Under the pieces are notes generated by a model that was not told the DNA's origin, made no database searches, and was given only the letters and a program-made list of their open reading frames with translations. From Clarkia xantiana subsp. parviflora (Eukaryota; Streptophyta; Magnoliopsida; Myrtales; Onagraceae): 64,000 nt of DNA. Below are positions 58,135-64,000 of the stretch, piece by piece. The position numbers and the translations under genes are program-made. The stretch covers positions 7,977,683 through 8,041,682 of the forward strand of contig JAPTYO010000015.1 of NCBI GenBank assembly GCA_036873135.1, in the 5' to 3' direction. Position 1 is the first letter of the stretch, and each line of letters starts with the position of its first letter.

Positions 58135-58746
58135 TGTTGGGACCTGAACACGGCGGGGTGTCGAGTCCGGGTAAGAGTTCGTCGTGGGTTGTCAAGTTGT
58201 CGGGTTATCTCTCGTCTCCGCACTCCTGCAAGCTCCGGTACCTGCACACTGGGCAATATCGCGCATCACAGAAAGGGGGGGGGGGTGGAGCGCGATGAAC
58301 CCTCTCCGATGCTAAGTAAGCAAACTAGAGAGAGAAAGCTAGAGAGAGGCGAGAGCTTCTTTGCCAACTTGAACTCACTTGAAATGAAATGGATGGCCAA
58401 AGTTCCCTTAAATAGGATACCTTGGAACCGAACCCGGTTTTAAACGCCTCAACGCCGGTTTAGTGAAAATGTGAACCAGGCATGAACGAGAGTAAAGTCG
58501 ACATCGAGAAGGCTCGCACATGCTATATTTAAGTGTTTCGGGGTTTAAGCGTTACGGAAGGACGATCTGGACCACACTGAGGTATAAAAGCAATCTGGAC
58601 GAGTCTTTTTTGCTCGGAACACGTGTGTTTACGTGTTTCAGACCGTTTTAACTCGGGGGTAAATGCTTTGAATCCGTTAAAGGGTTTTCGACGTGTAACG
58701 AATTCCGAATGCGTAAAACGAACCCGAATCGGACGTAGATCCATCA
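58135..58746 (-). mobile_element. E2 5' LTR
   Basis: 612 bp from TGTTGGGACCTG to TCCATCA. A minus-strand TATA-like TATTTAAG lies near 58410, and GATGAACCCTCTCCGATGC near 58293. A G run at about 58276-58287 is the variable homopolymer also seen in the other LTRs. Confidence 0.92.
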
Positions 58747-58751
58747 ATAAC

Positions 58752-59044
58752 TTAGAACAATGTCATTATTTTCTCTCTAAAACCTTGAACACAGAGATTA
58801 TTCCAGCGACACCGCACAACTTCATCAATGAGTAAATTTCCTTCAAGAAATAAACAAATAAAGAATACTGAGAGTTCTAACATGACTCTCCCATGTAGTT
58901 TGAAAAATACACCATTTGCAAGGCAAACAATTTAGAGCTTACGACAATCATATTACACTTTTAAAGTAGCAGCAATCATTCTAAAGAAATTACTTGTATC
59001 ATCTCCTTCTTTGTGTATGCTATTTCAAAAGAAAGCAACATATA
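58752..59044. other. Spacer right of E2
   Basis: Host DNA continuous with 45115. No gene seen. Confidence 0.65.
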
Positions 59045-59053
59045 TTAATAATA

Positions 59054-59659
59054 GGGTTAAAGGTATTTTTCATACCACATGTTTGACCGAATGTGGCTTT
59101 TAGTACTGGATGTTTAGTTTTGTACACTTTTGGTACCAAACGTTTGAAAAAAATGTGGCTTTTGGTACATCCGTTAGTTGGCCGTTAGTTTTGGCCGTTA
59201 AATGACATGTGCAAGTCACATGATCGACTTTAAACTTTTAATTTTGTTCAATTTCCCTCAAATATATTCATAACTTTTATTTTGTTTAATTTAGTCCTAA
59301 AGCTTCAAAATCGAACCCAATTGGGACCTATCCCCAATTGGGTAGATTTGACCCAATTGGGACTATGTCAATTGAATTTGATTGGTTTAATTGGGTCCGA
59401 TTTTGAAGTGTTATGAGTAAGTTAAACAAAATAAAAGTTAGGAATATTTTTGAGGGACTAAATTGAACAAAATTAAAAGTTTAGAGTCGATCACATGACT
59501 TGCACATGTCATTTAACAACCAAAACTAACGGCCAACTAACGGATGTACCAAAAGCCACATTTTTTCAAACAATTGGTACCAAAAGTATACAAAACTAAA
59601 CATCTAGTACTAAAAGCCACATTCGGTCAAACATGTGGTATGAAAAGTACCTTTAACCC
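59054..59659. mobile_element. Mutator-like MITE with long TIRs
   Basis: Starts GGGTTAAAGGTA and ends in its complement. Inverted homology continues for about 180 bp per arm (CATACCACATGTTTGACCG; CTAACGGCCAACTAACGG). 9-bp TSD TTAATAATA at 59045-59053 and 59660-59668. The core has AATTGGG palindromes. No ORF. Confidence 0.92.
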
Positions 59660-60098
59660 TTAATAATATATCTTCAATATTGAACCCAGTTCCATCTCAT
59701 AGGGTAATAACGTTATGATTTCAATTATCCAATATGTTATTCTTGTGAAGGATGAAGCGACTTGTCTCATCTTCCACAAAATCTCGATAACAGGTAGCTC
59801 TTAAAGAACAGAAGTAATCGAAACAATAAAAGTATGGGAAGCAAGTATAAGAGTATCACCTGTTAATGTCAACATAAGCTAAAGAACGATTCATCTTCAT
59901 TTTATCCTCCCTTCTACTACGGTTTAGCAGCAAGCCTTCTACATTTCTACTACGGTTTAGCAGCAAGCAATGTGGAATTTGAATGTCATAAAAAACATAT
60001 GTGTTACCAGATAGACAATTTTTACAAATAGAGTATAAGCAGTGTATTTAAGAGGCATAATCTCATTCAACTAAGAATATGATAAATAAAGTTCCGCA

Positions 60099-60131
60099 GA
60101 ATGAACAATTTTTTTTTTTGAATGAACAATT
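60099..60131 (-). other. Poly(A)-only insertion with 12-bp duplication
   Basis: GAATGAACAATT occurs at 60099-60110 and 60120-60131, separated by nine T. On the minus strand this is a duplication flanking only A9. Confidence 0.6.
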
Positions 60132-60828
60132 CAAAAATGAAAACTTCGATACAAATCCTTCATCTCCAAATCCTCTAGAAGTTTTGTTGGAATTTGGAAG
60201 TCTCTAAAAGAATAAAAACATGACTTCTCTCTTTCAGGTTCGTACATCCCAAGGCATGAGGCTAATTATTTGTCATGCCATTGCAGTGTTGTTTTACAAA
60301 CAATACATATATAGAGTTTGTAGATGATGTCATAATGCCCATGACCCTAATAAGAAGAGAAATTAGCCTTTTCATTTCTCTATCATTAAGGAGGATATCA
60401 TTGTCCATAGAATGAAGACGGACGAACAAATTTGCAGAAAATGGAGAGCCAAATTGTAGATCTGCAGTTGAAGAATATGAAAATTGAAACGTTTGGTTGA
60501 CCATGCCTAGTCTTCCAAATTTAACGATTGCAGCATAGCAACATGCAGTATATGGAAAAAACAAAAAGAAATCAGCATCAATCAAGATTGGGTCGACATT
60601 ATATCAAAGAGACTGAAAAAAAAAAAAACAATCGGGAATGGGATGATATGAAAATTGGTCAAATTGAAACAGACGATTGAAATCGCAGCGGACTGAAACG
60701 GGTGAATCAAACATGGAAAAGAAATAGAAGGGGAATGAAACAGCTCTTAAATACTAATAATGTAGGAGATGAAGAAGGAGCGTTAAAATAGAAGGGGATG
60801 AAAACGGCTAGGGTGTTGCTACAAACTG

Positions 60829-60946
60829 TGAAATTTCCTGTGAAATTTCTATAGAAAGTGATATTGGGTCCCACCAAGCACCAATATATTTGTTCATTTA
60901 CTTTCTCTTTCTTACTTTCTATTGAAATTTCACAAGAAATTTCACA
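60829..60946. mobile_element. Small inverted-repeat (MITE-like) element
   Basis: GTGAAATTTCCTGTGAAATTTC...TAGAAAGT at one end and ACTTTCTATTGAAATTTCAC...GAAATTTCAC at the other form arms of about 35 bp around a 50-bp centre. No clear TSD. Confidence 0.6.
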
Positions 60947-61080
60947 TTTTAAAGATTTACTCAAACAGCTAATGATGGAGTGAGGAAGCGCGTGAAAAAC
61001 ACTATCCAATAAGAATACAGATAGTTGACATGGTCCAATTAGTAGCTAAGTATATCCCAATTATATATTATATAGAAGAT

Positions 61081-61081
<1 letters not shown>

Positions 61082-61120
<39 letters not shown>

Positions 61121-61122
61121 CT
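61082..61122. repeat. (ATAG)n microsatellite
   Basis: About ten uninterrupted GATA/ATAG units. Confidence 0.95.
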
Positions 61123-62791
61123 CTTAGAATGATAAGAGCAAAAACATTTGTCGTAATAATATTGCTTTGGTATAAACACCAAACCTACTAATGAATTTTC
61201 TCACTGAACCATTACTTTTTAGTCGATTTATTTATTACGTAGGAGTACAGTATGTCTACGCCGGCTAAATTTCTAAATTAATTTTTATAGATTAAAATAT
61301 AATCTTTACGAAAATTTCAATACGTTTATTAATTATTTGATTGATTTTTAGTTTTATGTAAATGTAAATTATAATTTGTTTTCACTTTTCTAATCACATT
61401 ACTACAATGTTAAATTAGTAATTTGACAGTTTAATAGAGGAAATATGTGACAGTCGATTAGATAAAAAAAACTTCATTCCGAACCTTAAAATACAATTGG
61501 ATTATTTAGAGGTATCATCAAATCATGCCACAAAAATTAATGTACCATATGACGTGTTAACCATATATTTAACTTTGTAGATCACCAAAATGTTTTGTTA
61601 ATCCATACTTTATTCAATGCTTGAAGTTGAGCAAAAACAAATCAAATCGTGGACAAAGAGCGATCCATGATAGTTTGAAACAGTCTCGAACTTTTCAGAT
61701 CCGGTTTCGCTTCGGACCAATAATGACAGTTCTGACCATTTGAGTTTTGTTTTTCTTAGTTGTGCACCTAACTGGAATTGCAAAAACGATTGTGCAACAA
61801 TCAGGATACTAATACTACTATGATTGTAACAACAGAACATGGAGTATATCTTAATCAATTTTTTAATTTGTTTTCTACATTTTATATTAATATATATTAT
61901 CACCTTCCATAAAAAACGTAAAACATTGATGGACTAGTTTTTTTAACAAATAAACAAGTTTTCATCATGCAAATAACCACCAAACACAAATATGCAACTT
62001 CTTTCTTATTTAAAAAAATTATAGTTATTTTTTGAAATAGTCGCCTCAGTTCTGGACTTCATGGTCTGTACTGTAACTATCTCAGACCGAATTAAATCCA
62101 TGAACGAAAAGGGCCAAAAGTGTGTAGGTACCAGTACTAGTGCTTATCCGTTTGGTTCCGGTCGGTCCGGTACTTGGTCTAGCAGACATTTTACCCACTC
62201 ATAATTTTTATACAATAATGAAACTAAAAGGTTGCAAATTAGTATACCAACTTAATTGTCAAATTTCATCACTCGTACAAATTTGTAGCTCATTTTTTTC
62301 GAACAAATAATTAACTCTTGTTTATTTTATGGACGAATGACTAATTCTGCCAAATTTAGACAGAAATCGATAAGTGCTTGAAAATTCTATCAATTTAAGT
62401 CAGTTGGTCATGATTTCTTCCGCACTATAAATTTCCATCGTAAATATGACAAAATATTTGATAGGGCTAAATATGTACTTTTAAGTGAAACCTAAACTAA
62501 TTAATTGTTAAAAAATATAAATTAGCAAATTATGCAAGTGCTTAAACTTATGCTTCAGCATGATCTCATTGTTTGGGGCCGAATGACTCGCTGGCTTGAT
62601 CGATCCAAGTCTGGTTTTGAGCTCAGGGGCTTGAACGAAATTTTGGGCCTCTTAGTTCATTGAGTGGATGACATTGGGTGAGCAGGGCTTTACAGAACAA
62701 CGAAATTTTCATGCACCCAACCCGGCGTGTAAGGATAATAGTCGGTGTCATGCGAGCAATAGAAAATAACAGTTAAGAACATTCCATTTTC

Positions 62792-62837
62792 AAGTACAAT
62801 GATCTTTTCGGCCAAAAAAAAAGTACAATGATCTTTT
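62792..62837 (+). other. Minimal retroposon-like insertion with 17-bp TSD
   Basis: AAGTACAATGATCTTTT is repeated exactly at 62792-62808 and 62821-62837. Between the copies lie only 12 bases, CGGCC plus A7. Confidence 0.75.
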
Positions 62838-63504
62838 ATATATAGTTTTACATATTTTTGGAGAACAAGAAGTCTATATATATATATACAATATCTACAA
62901 ACAATACTATTTGTAAGTAATATCTACTTGTACTAACAATTTACAACAAAGGAGAAAAACATACAACAAATTCACACTTAAAATGTAAATAAAAGAGAGT
63001 TATTTTCAAGTCAGCCTTCCATCTTCTAAGACTACCATATTTATAGATAAAATAGGTGGAAGACATAATCATTACACTTTTGGGTCTTTCCTCCTTTGAT
63101 ATGCATGTTGTCAAATAGAAGGTTTTCTTATTTGAGGTGGAAGATGATGGGTTCCGATGTAATCGTTAGCCCTGTTAACAGCCAATGGACGGCGAGTAGG
63201 TCCAGTGGGCCTCGTGAAAAGCCTGGAAGGCTCAGAGGCCCAGTACGAAGGGTCCCGACTTCTGCGGTCCCGATACATGAGCTGAACGCTCCCGACAAGA
63301 AGCCTCTGAGTAGGCCCCGATAATAAAGCCCCGCGGAGGCTGGACCTGTCTCGCGAGACAAAGGGTCCTGGGTGGTGACCTAGAATGAAGACAACTCTGG
63401 AGTCCCCGACAGAAGTTGGGACTTGTGATCAGAGGATAAGACCGAGAAACCCGCCTACTAGATAGAGTAGTGGGAAGACGGTTAAAGATGTAGATAAACT
63501 CCCC

Positions 63505-63627
63505 CGAGATACGCAGGGCGTGCCCGAGATACTCGGAGAGTGGGCAAGATACGCGGAGCATGGGGCGAGATATATGGAATCCTGAACGAGATATACGGAA
63601 TCGTAGCGAGATATGCGGAATCATGGG
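63505..63627 (+). repeat. Six 20-21 bp repeats upstream of the F promoter
   Basis: Units starting CGAGATACGCGGA(G/A) at 63505, 63525, 63545, 63566, 63587 and 63607. They end about 40 bp before the TATA palindrome, the position of enhancer-like LTR repeats. Confidence 0.9.
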
Positions 63628-63658
63628 CAAAACGGCCAATCACGGTCACAGGTAACTG

Positions 63659-63692
63659 AGTAACTTCCCCTCCTATATAAAGGAGGAAGTTA
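63659..63692 (+). promoter_or_regulatory. F LTR promoter: TATA box at the centre of a palindrome
   Basis: GTAACTTCCCCTCC-TATATAA-AGGAGGAAGTTAC: the arms match except for two extra C. The TATA box occupies the loop. Confidence 0.8.
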
Positions 63693-63881
63693 CTTCAGAA
63701 AACACATTATCTAATACGCACTTAGATTACCGCTGCCACCCCATTGATCACATACTCATTTAAGCATCGGAGAGGGATTCTGGGTCACCACCCAGGTCAT
63801 CCCCTTTTGCAGGATTACGCGGAGCCCAGGAGTCCAAGCTTTCCGTCAAGGACGTAACGGAGTTTCGCCCGTGATCCAACA

Positions 63882-63899
63882 TTGGCGCCGTCTGTGGGA
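63882..63899 (+). promoter_or_regulatory. F primer-binding site
   Basis: TTGGCGCCGTCTGTGGGA directly after the LTR end CCAACA. Same PBS type as E1. Confidence 0.9.
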
Positions 63900-63934
63900 A
63901 CCTACAAAAAGCCAAAATAGTTTCTACCAGATTA

Positions 63935-64000
63935 ATGGCCGGTGGTGGCAAGAAGAAACAAGTTCAGGCCGGCAGTTCTCGCCCCGCTGGAACTGTGAAT
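63935..64000 (+). CDS. F gag, first codons only
   Basis: First AUG after the PBS. The product begins MAGGGKKKQVQAGSSRP and runs open off the window. Called as gag from position, since too little is visible for domain evidence. Confidence 0.55.
   Translation, partial: MAGGGKKKQVQAGSSRPAGTVN

Larger units (their letters stand above)
45116..58751 (-). mobile_element. E2: complete-ended, non-autonomous Tat-type gypsy element, 13.6 kb
   Basis: Left LTR 45121-45769, right LTR 58135-58746, perfect 5-bp TSD ATAAC (45116-45120, 58747-58751). Sense strand is minus: 5' LTR, PBS, gag, zinc knuckle, protease, gag2, zinc knuckle 2, hairpin-rich non-coding region, antisense ORF (plus strand), leader, 3' LTR. 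A purine-rich GGGAGCAAA adjoins the 3' LTR as a candidate polypurine tract. No RT, RNase H or integrase. Three later insertions add about 2.5 kb. LTR differences (a mutated first TG, indels) and many stops show it is old. Confidence 0.92.
59669..63144. other. Anonymous spacer between MITE and element F
   Basis: No coding segment I can support. Holds a 33-bp tandem duplication (TTCTACTACGGTTTAGCAGC at 59912 and 59945), two tiny poly(A) insertions, a small inverted-repeat element and an (ATAG)n tract. A minus-strand open segment of about 107 codons at 60262-60585 has no recognised similarity. Confidence 0.6.
63145..63881 (+). mobile_element. Element F: 5' LTR of a Tat-type gypsy element
   Basis: LTR of about 737 bp. 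The start is taken at TGATGGGTTCCG, partly inverse to the end CGTGATCCAACA; the start is less certain than the end. It contains six 20-21 bp repeats, a TATA box inside a palindrome, and AAGCATCGGAGAGGG, shared (inverted) with the E1, E2, C and D LTRs. A PBS follows directly. The rest lies beyond the window. Confidence 0.85.

Noticed and set aside
60262..60585. Minus-strand ORF of 107 codons as a host exon
   Set aside because: No recognisable domain, no clear splice context or neighbouring exons. Cannot be supported from sequence alone.

Overview
The window is nuclear DNA from a flowering plant. It carries one host gene, a two-exon histone H2A.X ending in the plant SQEF motif, set in layers of plant-type transposable elements: Ty3/gypsy of the Tat type with an antisense ORF, Ty1/copia, CACTA, hAT, Mutator-like and non-LTR elements. 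The species cannot be told from the sequence alone. Roughly four fifths of the window is mobile DNA, and much of its insertion history can be read from target-site duplications (TSDs) and empty sites.

Layout. 1-3924: minus-strand, non-autonomous Tat-type gypsy element ('E1'), running off the left edge; it encodes gag, protease and a second partial gag but no reverse transcriptase. 3925-7858: plus-strand decayed copia element ('A') holding a 693-bp hAT element. 7859-15850: minus-strand relatives of A ('B') with an LTR, decayed RT-RNase H and a gag remnant. 15850-33363: a tandem LTR array of two gypsy-like units ('C' and 'D') sharing a chimeric central LTR; the only protein trace in them is a decayed antisense ORF. 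33364-38729: host segment with H2A.X, a SINE next to its promoter, and a 1.1-kb foldback element. 38730-44578: a poly(A)-tailed LINE-type insertion with a 16-bp TSD, split by a 4.6-kb CACTA element. 45116-58751: a 13.6-kb gypsy element ('E2') with both LTRs and a perfect 5-bp TSD, containing a solo LTR, a hAT MITE and a Mutator-like MITE. 58752-63144: mostly anonymous spacer with a Mutator-like MITE and tiny poly(A) insertions. 63145-64000: 5' LTR, primer-binding site and gag start of a plus-strand gypsy element ('F') running off the right edge.

How the parts relate. E1 and E2 share an unusual protein order: gag, zinc knuckle, protease, second partial gag, second zinc knuckle. E2, C and D share the other half: an antisense, apparently spliced ORF (a Transposase_28-like domain plus a coiled-coil tail) and a structured non-coding region full of short covarying hairpins. 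One of those hairpins is expanded into a 7-copy array at the left edge of E1. E2 therefore links E1 to C/D. All these elements look dependent on enzymes supplied by autonomous relatives; this is inferred from absence of pol. No bacterial-style operon, CRISPR array or virus was seen.
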